Notes: a model not told the origin generated them from the sequence alone. A stretch of DNA of 58,414 nt from Gottfriedia acidiceleris (GCF_004138285.1 NZ_SCFN01000020.1:1-58414), one strand, 5' to 3'; positions 36,665 through 45,259 are shown, counted from the first letter of the stretch. Numbers and translations are program-made.

Positions 36665-37684
36665 ATGGTAAATGTAGCAATAAATGGATTTGGTCGAATT
36701 GGACGCATGGTTTTCCGTCAAGCAATTAAAAATGGAGACTATAATATCGTTGCAATTAATGCAAGTTATCCTTCTGAAACTTTAGCGCACTTAATTAAAT
36801 ATGATACAGTTCATGGTAAGTTTGATGGTGAAGTAATTGCAAATGCAGATCATTTAATCGTTGATGGTAAGCGTGTGGAGTTAATTAGTGAAAGAAATCC
36901 TGAGTTACTTCCATGGAACGAGCTAAATGTTGATATAGTAATTGAAGCAACTGGAAAATTTAATGATGCTGAAAAAGCAAAAATGCACATTACTGCTGGA
37001 GCTCAAAAAGTAATTTTAACAGCACCTGGTAAAAATGAAGATATCACAGTAGTAATTGGTGTAAATGATGATAAATTAGACCTAGAAAATCATCATATTA
37101 TTTCAAACGCATCTTGTACAACTAACTGTTTAGCGCCAGTTGTAAAAGTATTAGATGAGCAATTTGGTATTGTTAATGGATTAATGACAACTGTTCATTC
37201 ATTTACAAATGATCAAAAAAATATTGATAATCCACATAAAGATTTACGTCGTGCACGTGCTTGTAGTCAATCAATTATTCCAACAACTACAGGTGCAGCA
37301 AAAGCATTATCTAAAGTACTTCCACATTTAAATGGCAAGTTACATGGTATGGCTTTACGTGTTCCAACTCCAAACGTATCACTTGTTGACTTAGTTGTTG
37401 ACTTAAAGAGAGAAGTAACTGTAGAAGAAATTAATGAAGTGTTTGAAACGGCTTCTAAAGGTTCAATGCATGGAATTATCGAATATTGTAATGAGCCATT
37501 AGTATCAATTGATTTTAATACAAATACACACTCTGCAATTATCGATTCTCTTACTACAATGGTAATCGATGGTACAAAGGTTAAAGTATTAGCTTGGTAT
37601 GATAATGAGTGGGGTTACTCAAGACGAGTAGTTGACTTAGTGTCAATTGTTGCATCTAAAATAAAAAAGCTTGAAACTGTTTAA
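36665..37684 (+). CDS. gapB: Gluconeogenic glyceraldehyde-3-phosphate dehydrogenase
   Basis: A 339-aa GAPDH of the GapB type. The catalytic Cys151 is in SNASCTTNCLAP and the activating His178 in TTVHSFTND. After beta-2 the sequence reads AINASYPSETLAH, without the aspartate that fixes NAD, which fits the NADP preference and gluconeogenic direction of GapB. The ATG at 36665 follows TTGGGGGTTTAC; a start at 36620 has no binding site. Its position between coaE and speD is that of B. subtilis gapB. A CcpN-like operator overlaps the promoter. Its terminator is strong. Confidence 0.94.
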   Translation: MVNVAINGFGRIGRMVFRQAIKNGDYNIVAINASYPSETLAHLIKYDTVHGKFDGEVIANADHLIVDGKRVELISERNPELLPWNELNVDIVIEATGKFNDAEKAKMHITAGAQKVILTAPGKNEDITVVIGVNDDKLDLENHHIISNASCTTNCLAPVVKVLDEQFGIVNGLMTTVHSFTNDQKNIDNPHKDLRRARACSQSIIPTTTGAAKALSKVLPHLNGKLHGMALRVPTPNVSLVDLVVDLKREVTVEEINEVFETASKGSMHGIIEYCNEPLVSIDFNTNTHSAIIDSLTTMVIDGTKVKVLAWYDNEWGYSRRVVDLVSIVASKIKKLETV

Positions 37685-37725
37685 TCAATAAAATATTGTA
37701 CTTATAAAAAATTGTAAACGAATAC

Positions 37726-37759
37726 AAAAGGCTAACTAGTTAATCTGGTTAGCCTTTTT
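37726..37759 (+). terminator. gapB terminator
   Basis: AAAAGGCTAAC pairs with GGTTAGCCTTTTT across a 10-nt loop. Confidence 0.9.
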
Positions 37760-37841
37760 GAAGTTGTATGACATATTAAGAGAAAATGTGAATTTATGAC
37801 TATTAAGAGGGAATGTGTGTGACTTATTATCTAAGAATGAA

Positions 37842-37976
37842 GAACGTTGATTTACACTACATATGCTCGCATTCCAAGAGGTGTGATACTTGAGCTCTCC
37901 TTCTCGATCGCTTTCTGAAGGGGCTTAAGGATTCCCAGATTTCCAATCGGAGTCGAGAATCTTTCGTTAATTTCAA
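37842..37976 (-). repeat. GC-rich Bacillaceae intergenic repeat, decayed copy
   Basis: Read on the minus strand this resembles the element at 74-196. AACGAAAG starts both; CTCGACTCC and then TGGAA or GGGAA follow, AGCTCA aligns with GGCTCA, TGGAATGCGAGCA with TGGAAAGCGAGCA, and TGTAGTGTAAATCAA with TGTAGTGGAAATCAA. The inner palindromes have largely decayed. It lies in the gap between gapB and speD. Confidence 0.65.
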
Positions 37977-38093
37977 ATAAATCCCCTAAAAAGCATGTAC
38001 CCTTTGTTTCCTTGCTATACATGCATTTATCGCACTTCCAGACTTATTTTCTTCACAATTAATTCAGTAAATAACAAAAAAATAAAATTTATC

Positions 38094-38122
38094 TTGCAAT
38101 TCAAATTTAAAAAAAGTATACT
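38094..38122 (+). promoter_or_regulatory. Predicted SigA promoter of speD
   Basis: TTGCAA (38094-38099), a 17-base spacer and TATACT (38117-38122). Transcription would start near 38129, giving a leader of about 130 nt before the speD start codon. Confidence 0.75.
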
Positions 38123-38128
38123 AACTTT

Positions 38129-38257
38129 CGTGAACTTCTAAAAGTATAACTAATTACTTAAAGGGTTAGGACCTCTTTGGACTAACTTTCCCCCGTGGTA
38201 GTTGATCATACTTTCGCAATAGAGGTCATGACAAATTATTTTAAGGGGGAAATGAAT
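38129..38257 (+). promoter_or_regulatory. Structured speD leader, candidate translational switch
   Basis: Outer helix: AAAGTATAACTA (38141-38152) with TAGTT (38199-38203) and ATACTTT (38208-38214), 12 bp with a GATC bulge. Inner hairpin: 38162-38169 with 38182-38189. Pseudoknot: GACCTCT in the hairpin loop (38170-38176) with AGAGGTC (38221-38227). Switch helix: TTTCCCCC (38187-38194) is exactly complementary to GGGGGAAA (38245-38252), the speD ribosome binding site, and shares three bases with the inner hairpin. No known riboswitch family is recognised. Confidence 0.6.
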
Positions 38258-38644
38258 ATGGATACTATGGGTCGTCACGTCATTTCAGAACTATGGGGTT
38301 GCAATACAGAAAAATTAAATGATATGAAATTTATTGAGGAGACTTTTGTTGATGCTGCGTTACGCTCTGGTGCAGAAGTTCGTGAAGTTGCTTTTCACAA
38401 GTTCGCTCCTCATGGCGTTAGTGGTGTCGTAATCATTTCAGAATCACACTTAACTATTCACAGTTTTCCTGAGCATGGTTATGCAAGTATTGATGTTTAC
38501 ACTTGCGGTGATAGAATTGATCCGAATGTAGCTGCAAACTTTATCGCTGAGGCTTTAGAAGCTGATACTCGCGAAAACGTTGAGTTACCAAGAGGAATGG
38601 GTCCCATTCAAGTTGATAATGTAAAAGTTGTAAATGGTAACTAA
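38258..38644 (+). CDS. speD: S-adenosylmethionine decarboxylase proenzyme
   Basis: SAM decarboxylase of 128 aa, the short bacterial type. It yields decarboxylated SAM, the aminopropyl donor for spermidine. The proenzyme self-cleaves before Ser63 (in [18 protein letters not shown]) to create its pyruvoyl group; the other processing residues His68 and Cys in VYTCGD are present. The second ATG (38258) is the start, eight bases after GGGGG and giving [14 protein letters not shown]; the ATG at 38252 is too close. Its ribosome binding site can be masked by the leader. A terminator follows. Confidence 0.96.
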   Translation: MDTMGRHVISELWGCNTEKLNDMKFIEETFVDAALRSGAEVREVAFHKFAPHGVSGVVIISESHLTIHSFPEHGYASIDVYTCGDRIDPNVAANFIAEALEADTRENVELPRGMGPIQVDNVKVVNGN

Positions 38645-38653
38645 AAAGAATTG

Positions 38654-38682
38654 AGAGAGGTGATTTTTCATCTCTCTTTTTT
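38654..38682 (+). terminator. speD terminator
   Basis: AGAGAGGTGA pairs with TCATCTCTCT (one wobble), followed by T6. Confidence 0.88.
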
Positions 38683-38683
38683 G

Positions 38684-38909
38684 TTTTTGCTAAATTGATT
38701 TAAAGAGTTTGCAAAATGCATATAATGCCTATTTATGTTGTATATATCGGAATCAGATTATTTAAACAATCTAGTTTTCAATACTCTTTTTGGAGAATGA
38801 ACTAGCTTTACATAGTAAAAAATATTTGCATTAAAATAAAATAATGAAATTTCGTTCGTCAAGACGAAAATAGGCTTTGTGACTTTTAAGAAATAAACTT
38901 TAGTTTATT
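38684..38909. other. Intergenic region speD-nrdR with an imperfect hairpin
   Basis: No gene is seen. The only structure is an imperfect hairpin at 38771-38805 (CTAGTTTTCA against TGAACTAG plus CTC/GAG near the loop) without a T-tract, and a small TTTCG/CGAAA repeat near 38850. Confidence 0.45.
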
Positions 38910-38938
38910 TTGAATTTGTTATAGTATAGAGTTATAAT
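38910..38938 (+). promoter_or_regulatory. Predicted SigA promoter of nrdR-dnaB-dnaI
   Basis: TTGAAT (38910-38915), a 17-base spacer and a perfect TATAAT (38933-38938), 42 bases before the nrdR start. Confidence 0.75.
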
Positions 38939-38980
38939 AATACGTTTAAACAATTAAGTGTTTGGAGTTGAACTATAACG

Positions 38981-39451
38981 ATGAGATGTCCAACGTGTAA
39001 CTTTAATGGGACAAGAGTACTTGATAGTAGACCAGTTGATGAAGGTCGTTCAATTAGAAGAAGACGTGAATGTGAAGAATGTCAGCATCGTTTTACAACT
39101 TTTGAGCGAGTTGAAGATAATCCTATTTTAGTTGTAAAAAAAGAGGGAGCTCGTGAAGAATTTAGTAAAGATAAGATGTTAAGGGGACTGATCAAAGCGT
39201 GTGAAAAACGCCCTGTCTCTTTATCTCAGCTAGAAGACATTATTCATAGCATAGAAAAAGAACTGAAAAATAGTGGTACATCAGAAGTTCCGAGTGAAGT
39301 TCTAGGTGAAATGGTCATGGAGCATTTATCTAAAGTTGATGAAGTTGCATACGTACGATTTGCGTCAGTTTATCGTCAATTTAAAGATATTAATGTATTT
39401 ATTGATGAATTAAAAGATTTAATTAACAAAGAGCGAGGTAAAGACGAATAA
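38981..39451 (+). CDS. nrdR: Transcriptional repressor NrdR
   Basis: NrdR of 156 aa, the ATP/dATP-sensing repressor of ribonucleotide reductase genes. The N-terminal zinc ribbon has Cys3, Cys6, Cys31 and Cys34. The DNA-binding basic patch [23 protein letters not shown] follows, and an ATP-cone spans about 49-139. The ATG is fixed by the invariant MRCPxC start, although GGAG lies unusually far upstream (about 14 bases), which may lower its translation. It heads the nrdR-dnaB-dnaI unit, with 38 bases to dnaB. Confidence 0.95.
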   Translation: MRCPTCNFNGTRVLDSRPVDEGRSIRRRRECEECQHRFTTFERVEDNPILVVKKEGAREEFSKDKMLRGLIKACEKRPVSLSQLEDIIHSIEKELKNSGTSEVPSEVLGEMVMEHLSKVDEVAYVRFASVYRQFKDINVFIDELKDLINKERGKDE

Positions 39452-39489
39452 TACTTCGCTCTTTTGATACAAGAAAGGAATGTGTTTGA

Positions 39490-40920
39490 ATGTCTATTGA
39501 TAAGCAACATTGGATGGATGTTCTACCTGCGGATCCTTATACTGTAATGGCAGCTGGGTATTTACATAATTTTCATAGGCAAGTATTGACGATGTTGTAT
39601 CAACCTATAATTGGTAGTCAAGCTTTAAGTTTATATATGACACTTTGGAGTGAATGTGAACAAACGGACCTTAATCCAAATACGTTAACACATCATTCTT
39701 TAATGCTTGGAATGAAAAGTAATTTAAAATCAATTTATGAACAAAGATTAATCCTTGAAGGAATCGGCTTACTTAAAGTTTATGAAGGATTTGAAAATAG
39801 TACAAAAAAGCTTCTATATGAGCTTCAATCTCCGCTAGATCCTCATTCTTTTTTCGAAGATCCTATCCTAAATATCTTTCTGTTTAAAACAATTGGAAAA
39901 ACTCAATATCAACGTACTAAAACCTTTTTTAGTAGACAAGCATTTTCGAAAGAAGGGTTTCGTGAGATTTCACGTTCATTTGATTCGGTATTCCAAGCAA
40001 TTACAGTTGAGCAATTAAATGAAATTCAACAAAGTAACAATCTTTCTACGTCAAATGATCGTAGAATTTTACAAGATAATCAACCAATTAAAATATCTGT
40101 CAAAATGGAAGAGTTTGACTATGCATTATTTTTAGATGGACTTTCTGATTCGTTTGTTCCAAAAAGAGCTTTTACTACAGAAGTAAAAGAAACAATTTTA
40201 AAACTTGCATTTTTATATGGAATAAATCCAATTCAAATGAAAACGATTGTTATGCGCTCATTAAATGAAGATAATAAAATCAATATTGAGACTATTCGAC
40301 TTGAAGCAAGAGACTGGTATCAATTCCAACATCATGAAGCTCTGCCTACGATTGTGGAAAAGGTTCAACCCATTCAGCATAGACAAATGGTCAATGAGCA
40401 GCCATCAACTCAAGAAGAAAAATTAATTCATTGCTTCGAAACAATTTCTCCTCGTCAATACCTTAAGGAGATATCGGGTGGAGCTGAACCAAGTGAAGCT
40501 GATTTGAAAATTATCGAAGAGATTATGATTGATCAAAAGCTTCTTCCTGGAGTTGCAAATGTGTTAATTGACTATGTAATGATCCGTTTAGATAAAAAGC
40601 TTTCTAGAAATTACGTAATTAAGATAGCAAGTCATTGGGCGAGAAAAGGTGTAACAACAGTTAAACAGGCTATGGACCTTGCCCGTAAAGAGTTTGAGGA
40701 AACTAAACAGAGTGCAACTACTGCTAAAGCTCGCTCAAGTAATAGACGAAATAAAACAATTCGAACTGAGATTGTACCTGACTGGCTTCAATCAAATGAG
40801 TCGAATGATTCACAGAGTGCACCGGCAACAATCAATAACCAAAATGATTCTTCGATAGATGAAGAACGAAAACGATTAGAAAAAGAACTAGAAATGTTTA
40901 AAAATAAAAAGAAACGTTAA
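39490..40920 (+). CDS. dnaB: Replication initiation and membrane attachment protein DnaB
   Basis: DnaB of Firmicutes, 476 aa, a helicase-loading factor, not the E. coli helicase of that name. It acts with DnaD and DnaI to place the DnaC helicase at oriC. The N-terminal DDBH1 region (about 1-200) is followed by a DDBH2 domain (about 315-410) with the SWARKGVTTVKQAMDLARKE stretch corresponding to its YxxxIxxxW-type motif region. A charged, low-complexity C-terminal tail ends KELEMFKNKKKR. The ATG follows AAAGGAATGTGTT. dnaI starts 14 bases downstream. Confidence 0.93.
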   Translation: MSIDKQHWMDVLPADPYTVMAAGYLHNFHRQVLTMLYQPIIGSQALSLYMTLWSECEQTDLNPNTLTHHSLMLGMKSNLKSIYEQRLILEGIGLLKVYEGFENSTKKLLYELQSPLDPHSFFEDPILNIFLFKTIGKTQYQRTKTFFSRQAFSKEGFREISRSFDSVFQAITVEQLNEIQQSNNLSTSNDRRILQDNQPIKISVKMEEFDYALFLDGLSDSFVPKRAFTTEVKETILKLAFLYGINPIQMKTIVMRSLNEDNKINIETIRLEARDWYQFQHHEALPTIVEKVQPIQHRQMVNEQPSTQEEKLIHCFETISPRQYLKEISGGAEPSEADLKIIEEIMIDQKLLPGVANVLIDYVMIRLDKKLSRNYVIKIASHWARKGVTTVKQAMDLARKEFEETKQSATTAKARSSNRRNKTIRTEIVPDWLQSNESNDSQSAPATINNQNDSSIDEERKRLEKELEMFKNKKKR

Positions 40921-40934
40921 ATGGGAGGACGCTA

Positions 40935-41870
40935 ATGGAACCTATTCAAAACGCATTTAGCGCATTAATGAAAAATAAACAATTCCAGGACACATTTCAA
41001 AAAATGCGACAAGAAGTCCGTAGTCACCCAAAAATCATTTCATTTTTAGCTGAGCATAAAAATGAAATTACGGATCAAATGATTGATAGTAGCCTAGTTA
41101 AGCTATATGAGTATATTGGACAAAGTGTAAATTGTGAAGATTGCCCATCTTTTAATGAGTGTAAAAATATGGTGCATGGTTATCACCCTCATTTGATTAT
41201 TCAAGGAAAACGCATCGATGTTCAATATGATCGTTGTCCAAATGGTGTGAAAAATGATAAACGCAAAAAACATGAATCATTAATAAAATGCATGTACTTA
41301 CCAAAGGATGTTCTTCAAGCTTCTATGTCAAACTTGTCTTTAGAAGACCCTGGCCGTTTTGAAGCAATTTCTGCTGCTAGACAGTTTATTATGAACTATG
41401 AAAAAGGAAAAATGGCTCAAGGTTTATATTTACATGGTCCATTTGGGGTTGGAAAAACGTTTATTCTTGGGGCTATAGCAAATGAACTAGCAGAGGAAGA
41501 AATAACTTCGATGCTCGTTTATTTACCAGAATTTTTACGCGAACTAAAAAGCTCTATTAGTGAAGGCACATTAGAGGAAAAAATTGAAGCTGTAAAAAAA
41601 GTGGAAGTTCTTATGTTAGATGATATTGGAGCAGAGCAAATGTCTAGTTGGGCAAGAGATGAAATATTAGGTACAATTCTTCAATACCGTATGTTAGAAA
41701 AATTGCCTACCTTCTTTACATCTAATGCCGATTTAAATCAATTAGAGCATCACTTAACGTATTCTCAACGTGGAGAAGAAGAAAGGGTTAAAGCAGCACG
41801 TATTGTAGATCGTGTTAAATTTTTAGCCAAACCAGTTAAAATTTCAGGTTCAAATTTAAGACATTCATAA
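40935..41870 (+). CDS. dnaI: Primosomal helicase loader DnaI
   Basis: AAA+ helicase loader of 311 aa. The N-terminal zinc domain keeps all four ligands at the B. subtilis positions (Cys67, Cys70, His84, Cys101). The ATPase domain has Walker A GPFGVGKTFIL (about 165-175), Walker B EVLMLDDIGAE and sensor 1 TFFTSNADLNQLE. It loads DnaC helicase together with DnaB and DnaD. The ATG is preceded by GGGAGGACGCTA. It ends in a terminator, closing the nrdR-dnaB-dnaI operon. Confidence 0.96.
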   Translation: MEPIQNAFSALMKNKQFQDTFQKMRQEVRSHPKIISFLAEHKNEITDQMIDSSLVKLYEYIGQSVNCEDCPSFNECKNMVHGYHPHLIIQGKRIDVQYDRCPNGVKNDKRKKHESLIKCMYLPKDVLQASMSNLSLEDPGRFEAISAARQFIMNYEKGKMAQGLYLHGPFGVGKTFILGAIANELAEEEITSMLVYLPEFLRELKSSISEGTLEEKIEAVKKVEVLMLDDIGAEQMSSWARDEILGTILQYRMLEKLPTFFTSNADLNQLEHHLTYSQRGEEERVKAARIVDRVKFLAKPVKISGSNLRHS

Positions 41871-41880
41871 AAAAAAAAAC

Positions 41881-41930
41881 AAAAAATGGCGTAAAATCAC
41901 AAATTACTAAGTGATTTTGCGTCATTTTTT
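41881..41930 (+). terminator. dnaI terminator
   Basis: AATGGCGTAAAATCAC pairs with GTGATTTTGCGTCATT (two wobbles) around a 10-nt loop, then T-run. Confidence 0.88.
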
Positions 41931-41984
41931 AATTATTTCTTTAATATATATAGGACTAGGTGGTGCTAGAAAGGGGGGAACAGG

Positions 41985-42818
41985 GTGATTGAAATTTTTT
42001 TCAATGAACCCATTGACGCAGCTTATGTCTACGAACGATTACAAAAACGCTTAAAAAAGCAATCGAGACCATACATTTTAAGAAGACACAAAATCAATAC
42101 AATTTTAATCACATTTCCTCAAAACACTGAAGATTTAATAAAAAGTATTTTAGTTCCGACACTAGTACAATTTATTTTACTTCAAAAAGAAGATAAATGG
42201 ATTCAATCCATTTTACATACATCTTTTTTCTATGAGGAAGACGAGCAAAGTCAAATCATACCTATTGCACAATCATTATTAAGAGGAACTAGAAGAAGCA
42301 TACCAAACCAGAAAAAAATTCGTAGAAGTAAGAATTTAGTTTCATATGCACTTTCTGAGTATTTAAAAGATGGAGTAAATTTTAGCTTTGATTCATTTAT
42401 TACATTTCGTTTGAAGGAATATTATAAGCAGTTAGCTTATGTTTGTGAGATTGCAATAGATGAGTACAAATTAGAAAACGAATACCAGAATCTTATTGAG
42501 AGTCTAAGACAGCAGGTACTTAAAACGGATGCGCTTATTCCTCATGTGCATATAGTGTTTGACGGGAAGTTTAGCGTATATGATCATCTGTTTTTACCAC
42601 TTACTAAAGATGTATTAAAAGAGTATGGTAAACAAGTGGAAAATAGAGAATATATTGATAACGAATTAATTTTGCCCTTAACGGCAATTGCACCTAAAAG
42701 CATTCATTTATACACTTCATCAGTCGATATTTCATTAATCATTACACTTCAAAATATCTTTCAAGAACGAGTCCTAATACATACATTACAAGAGTTTTCA
42801 CAGGAAAAATTGAAATGA
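41985..42818 (+). CDS. ytxC: Sporulation protein YtxC
   Basis: A 277-aa protein of the YtxC family, listed as a putative sporulation protein in Bacillus. It is soluble and mostly helical, with the characteristic stretch KDGVNFSFDSFITFRLKEYYKQLAYVCEIAIDEYK in the middle. No catalytic motif is seen. The start is GTG with AAAGGGGGGAAC upstream. It follows dnaI after a terminator. In B. subtilis thrS comes next; here the infC leader follows directly. Confidence 0.85.
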   Translation: MIEIFFNEPIDAAYVYERLQKRLKKQSRPYILRRHKINTILITFPQNTEDLIKSILVPTLVQFILLQKEDKWIQSILHTSFFYEEDEQSQIIPIAQSLLRGTRRSIPNQKKIRRSKNLVSYALSEYLKDGVNFSFDSFITFRLKEYYKQLAYVCEIAIDEYKLENEYQNLIESLRQQVLKTDALIPHVHIVFDGKFSVYDHLFLPLTKDVLKEYGKQVENREYIDNELILPLTAIAPKSIHLYTSSVDISLIITLQNIFQERVLIHTLQEFSQEKLK

Positions 42819-42840
42819 AAATTTATAATTTAAAAAAGCA

Positions 42841-42869
42841 TTGTCATAAATAAGTTTCTTTGATATAAT
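42841..42869 (+). promoter_or_regulatory. Upstream promoter of infC operon
   Basis: TTGTCA (42841-42846), a 17-base spacer and a perfect TATAAT (42864-42869), 59 bases upstream of a second promoter of the same strength. Confidence 0.65.
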
Positions 42870-42899
42870 AAATTTCGTTGCGAACAAAGCATACGAATA

Positions 42900-42928
42900 T
42901 TGACAACATCATGTCGCTATGTTATAGT
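42900..42928 (+). promoter_or_regulatory. Downstream promoter of infC operon
   Basis: A perfect TTGACA (42900-42905), a 17-base spacer and TATAGT (42923-42928). Transcription would start near 42935 and produce the L20 leader. Confidence 0.8.
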
Positions 42929-42934
42929 AACGAA

Positions 42935-43072
42935 AGAAAAGAATACTTATTTGTTGAAGAAGAAGCACCCGCTTCTCACCTGGATGACGCTACAAGCTGT
43001 TATCAGGTAACAGAATCATTAATTACTTTGATACTGTCAGTGTGGGTGTATTTATATACCCACACTTTTTTG
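42935..43072 (+). promoter_or_regulatory. Ribosomal L20 leader with attenuator
   Basis: The leader contains GCACCCGCTTCTCACC, the conserved piece of the Bacillus infC (L20) leader, followed by a region with further pairing. It ends in a terminator at 43040-43072 (GTGTGGGTGTAT against ATATACCCACAC, T6). In B. subtilis, L20 binds this leader and causes premature termination when in excess. It precedes infC-rpmI-rplT. Confidence 0.85.
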
Positions 43073-43139
43073 TTGGGTTATGATTGCTTCAACGATACAA
43101 ATTAAGATCATTCTTACAATACCTTGGAGGTGTTTTACT

Positions 43140-43655
43140 ATTAGCAAAGACATGATGGTAAACGATGGAATTCGTGCTCGTGAAGTTCGATTAATTGGTC
43201 CTAACGGAGATCAACTTGGAATCAAGACAAAACAAGAGGCTCTTGAGTTAGCTTCGAATGTTAATCTTGATCTAGTGATGGTAGCACCAACGGCAAAACC
43301 ACCTGTATGTCGTATTATGGACTACGGAAAATTCCGTTTCGAGCAACAAAAGAAAGACAAAGAGAGCCGTAAAAACCAAAAAATTATTAGCATGAAAGAA
43401 GTTCGTTTAAGTCCTACAATTGATGAACATGACTTTAACACAAAGCTTCGTAATGCAATTAAGTTCTTAGAAAAAGGCGATAAAGTTAAAGCGTCTATTC
43501 GCTTCAAAGGACGCGCTATTACGCATAAGGAAATTGGACAACGAGTACTTGATCGTTTCTCAACTGCTTGTGCAGAAGTTGCAACTGTTGAGTCACATCC
43601 GAAAATGGACGGTCGTAGTATGTTCTTAGTCTTAGCACCTAAAAACGAAAAGTAA
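43140..43655 (+). CDS. infC: Translation initiation factor IF-3 (ATT start)
   Basis: IF-3 of 171 aa, which checks start-codon pairing and keeps ribosomal subunits apart. The start codon is ATT at 43140, nine bases after GGAGG, giving [16 protein letters not shown] as in B. subtilis. An ATG-initiated reading from 43080 would add 20 residues lying in the leader, with no homology. The non-standard ATT allows IF-3 to repress its own synthesis. N-domain (about 1-75), helical linker rich in lysine, C-domain from about 85 with [20 protein letters not shown]. It forms an operon with rpmI and rplT. Confidence 0.95.
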   Translation: MSKDMMVNDGIRAREVRLIGPNGDQLGIKTKQEALELASNVNLDLVMVAPTAKPPVCRIMDYGKFRFEQQKKDKESRKNQKIISMKEVRLSPTIDEHDFNTKLRNAIKFLEKGDKVKASIRFKGRAITHKEIGQRVLDRFSTACAEVATVESHPKMDGRSMFLVLAPKNEK

Positions 43656-43678
43656 TTTATTTGAGGAGGAAACACGAT

Positions 43679-43879
43679 ATGCCTAAAATGAAAACTCACC
43701 GTGGTTCAGCAAAACGTTTTAAAAAGACTGGATCTGGTAAATTAAAACGTGGTCGTGCTTACACAAGCCACTTATTCGCTAACAAATCTACAAAAGCAAA
43801 ACGTAAATTACGTAAAGCTTCATTAGTAAGCAAAGGCGATTTCAAACGTATCCGCTTTATGCTTACAAACATGAAATAA
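43679..43879 (+). CDS. rpmI: 50S ribosomal protein L35
   Basis: L35 of 66 aa, highly basic, beginning [20 protein letters not shown] and ending [10 protein letters not shown]. The ATG at 43679 follows GAGGAGGAAACACG; an upstream in-frame start lies in that binding site. It binds 23S rRNA in the large subunit. It stands 23 bases after infC and 42 before rplT in the conserved three-gene operon. Confidence 0.97.
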   Translation: MPKMKTHRGSAKRFKKTGSGKLKRGRAYTSHLFANKSTKAKRKLRKASLVSKGDFKRIRFMLTNMK

Positions 43880-43921
43880 GAACGATAAACGTATTAGATA
43901 GATATCTAGGAGGGAAACAAT

Positions 43922-44278
43922 ATGCCAAGAGTTAAAGGCGGTACAGTTACACGCGCTCGTCGTAAAAAGGTTATTAAATTAGCAAAAGGTTATTACGGTT
44001 CTAAACATACATTATTCAAAGTTGCAAACCAACAAGTTATGAAATCATTAATGTATGCTTACCGTGACCGTCGTCAAAAGAAACGTGATTTCCGTAAATT
44101 ATGGATCACTCGTATCAACGCGGCTGCTCGTATGAACGGACTTTCTTACAGCCGTTTAATGCACGGATTAAAATTAGCAGGTATCGAAGTTAACCGTAAA
44201 ATGTTAGCTGACCTAGCTGTTGCTGACGAAAAAGCATTTGCTGAATTAGCAAACGCTGCAAAAGCTAACTTAAAATAA
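43922..44278 (+). CDS. rplT: 50S ribosomal protein L20
   Basis: L20 of 118 aa, an early 23S rRNA-binding assembly protein that also represses its own operon through the leader near 42935-43072. The basic N-terminal extension ([29 protein letters not shown]) and the globular C-domain with [20 protein letters not shown] are intact. The RBS is AGGAGGG. It ends in a terminator shared with the convergent MBL-fold gene. Confidence 0.97.
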   Translation: MPRVKGGTVTRARRKKVIKLAKGYYGSKHTLFKVANQQVMKSLMYAYRDRRQKKRDFRKLWITRINAAARMNGLSYSRLMHGLKLAGIEVNRKMLADLAVADEKAFAELANAAKANLK

Positions 44279-44286
44279 GTTCGTTT

Positions 44287-44318
44287 AAAAAATCCTTAAC
44301 ATTTGTTAAGGATTTTTT
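44287..44318. terminator. Bidirectional terminator rplT/MBL gene
   Basis: AAAATCCTTAACA pairs with TGTTAAGGATTTT across a 2-nt loop, with T- and A-runs on both sides. Confidence 0.92.
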
Positions 44319-44328
44319 TGTTTGTTTT

Positions 44329-45150
44329 TTAAACGAAACTAAATTCTTTTTTCATGTTATTAACATTTGATTCATGACAATATTTTGTGAAACCAGATGG
44401 AAATGAAAACTCTTTTTCTAATAAATTTATTTCTGCCTCATTATTATTCTGTACAGCTCTTTGAAGTCTTTTTAAGTAACTTCTACCTAGCTCAATTCGA
44501 GTAGCGATCTCTTCTTTATTTGATGAAACTCGACCGTGGCCTGGAACTAACAATGAGAATTCAAACTTACTAATCAGTTCTTCCGCCTTATCTAAAGTAT
44601 TGTAATAACTTTTTACACTATCAAATACAATCGGAAGTTCAAAATCAGATAAATGATCACCTGTAATCCATATTCCTAAATTTTCAATATAGAGGAATAA
44701 ACCATCTTTAGTATGCCCATGAGAATGATAAAATCTTAATGTTGTCTGGCCTATTTTAATTTCCTGACCATCTTCACTAATAATTAAATCAATTTTTGGA
44801 AATTGTATTTGCTCAATATGATTAATATAATTATCATTGTAAAATTGACGGATTTTTGCTACTTTATTATCTTTTTCAGGATGGTTATGTAAATTTTCGC
44901 TACCAATAGTCTTTGCGTTAGGAAATGCATAATAACCAATAATGTGATCAAAATCTCCATGTGTAAAGTATAAATAAACTGGTCGATCATTTTTTATTGA
45001 TTCAACAAATTCCTTTATCTCATTTATTTCATGAGGTAACCAAGTTGGATCCACAATAATGATACAATCGTCGGTTGCTACAACGGTTGAGTTTGTTTGA
45101 AATAATGCACTTTGAAATACTGTAATATTGTCATTTTGAAATAAAATCAT
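44329..45150 (-). CDS. MBL-fold metallo-hydrolase
   Basis: A beta-lactamase-fold protein of 273 aa. The metal motif reads THGDFDH (His64, Asp66, Asp68, His69), so aspartate replaces the second histidine of HxHxDH. Further ligands are in FYHSHGHTKDG, ITGDHLSD and VPGHGRVS. The C-terminal 60 aa are helical and charged. The substrate is unknown. The ATG follows AAAGGAGTAATTC. It lies downstream of nos on the same strand with a terminator between, so separate transcripts are likely. It has no counterpart between rplT and ysdC in B. subtilis. Confidence 0.85.
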   Translation of the reverse strand: MILFQNDNITVFQSALFQTNSTVVATDDCIIIVDPTWLPHEINEIKEFVESIKNDRPVYLYFTHGDFDHIIGYYAFPNAKTIGSENLHNHPEKDNKVAKIRQFYNDNYINHIEQIQFPKIDLIISEDGQEIKIGQTTLRFYHSHGHTKDGLFLYIENLGIWITGDHLSDFELPIVFDSVKSYYNTLDKAEELISKFEFSLLVPGHGRVSSNKEEIATRIELGRSYLKRLQRAVQNNNEAEINLLEKEFSFPSGFTKYCHESNVNNMKKEFSFV

Positions 45151-45214
45151 TGAATTACTCCTTTTATAATTTTTAGAAAATTATGCTGATATTTAATATT
45201 GTAACAAATATTAG

Positions 45215-45259
45215 AAAAAACCTTAATGAAATAACTACAAATGTCAGTTCATTAAGGTT
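45215..45259 (-). terminator. nos terminator
   Basis: AACCTTAATGAA pairs perfectly with TTCATTAAGGTT around a loop of about 17 nt. Read on the minus strand it is followed by T6. Confidence 0.85.

Noticed and set aside
43080-43139. ATG-initiated infC with 20 extra residues
   Set aside because: The extension lies right after the leader terminator and has no homology. ATT at 43140 has a well-placed GGAGG and matches known IF-3 starts.
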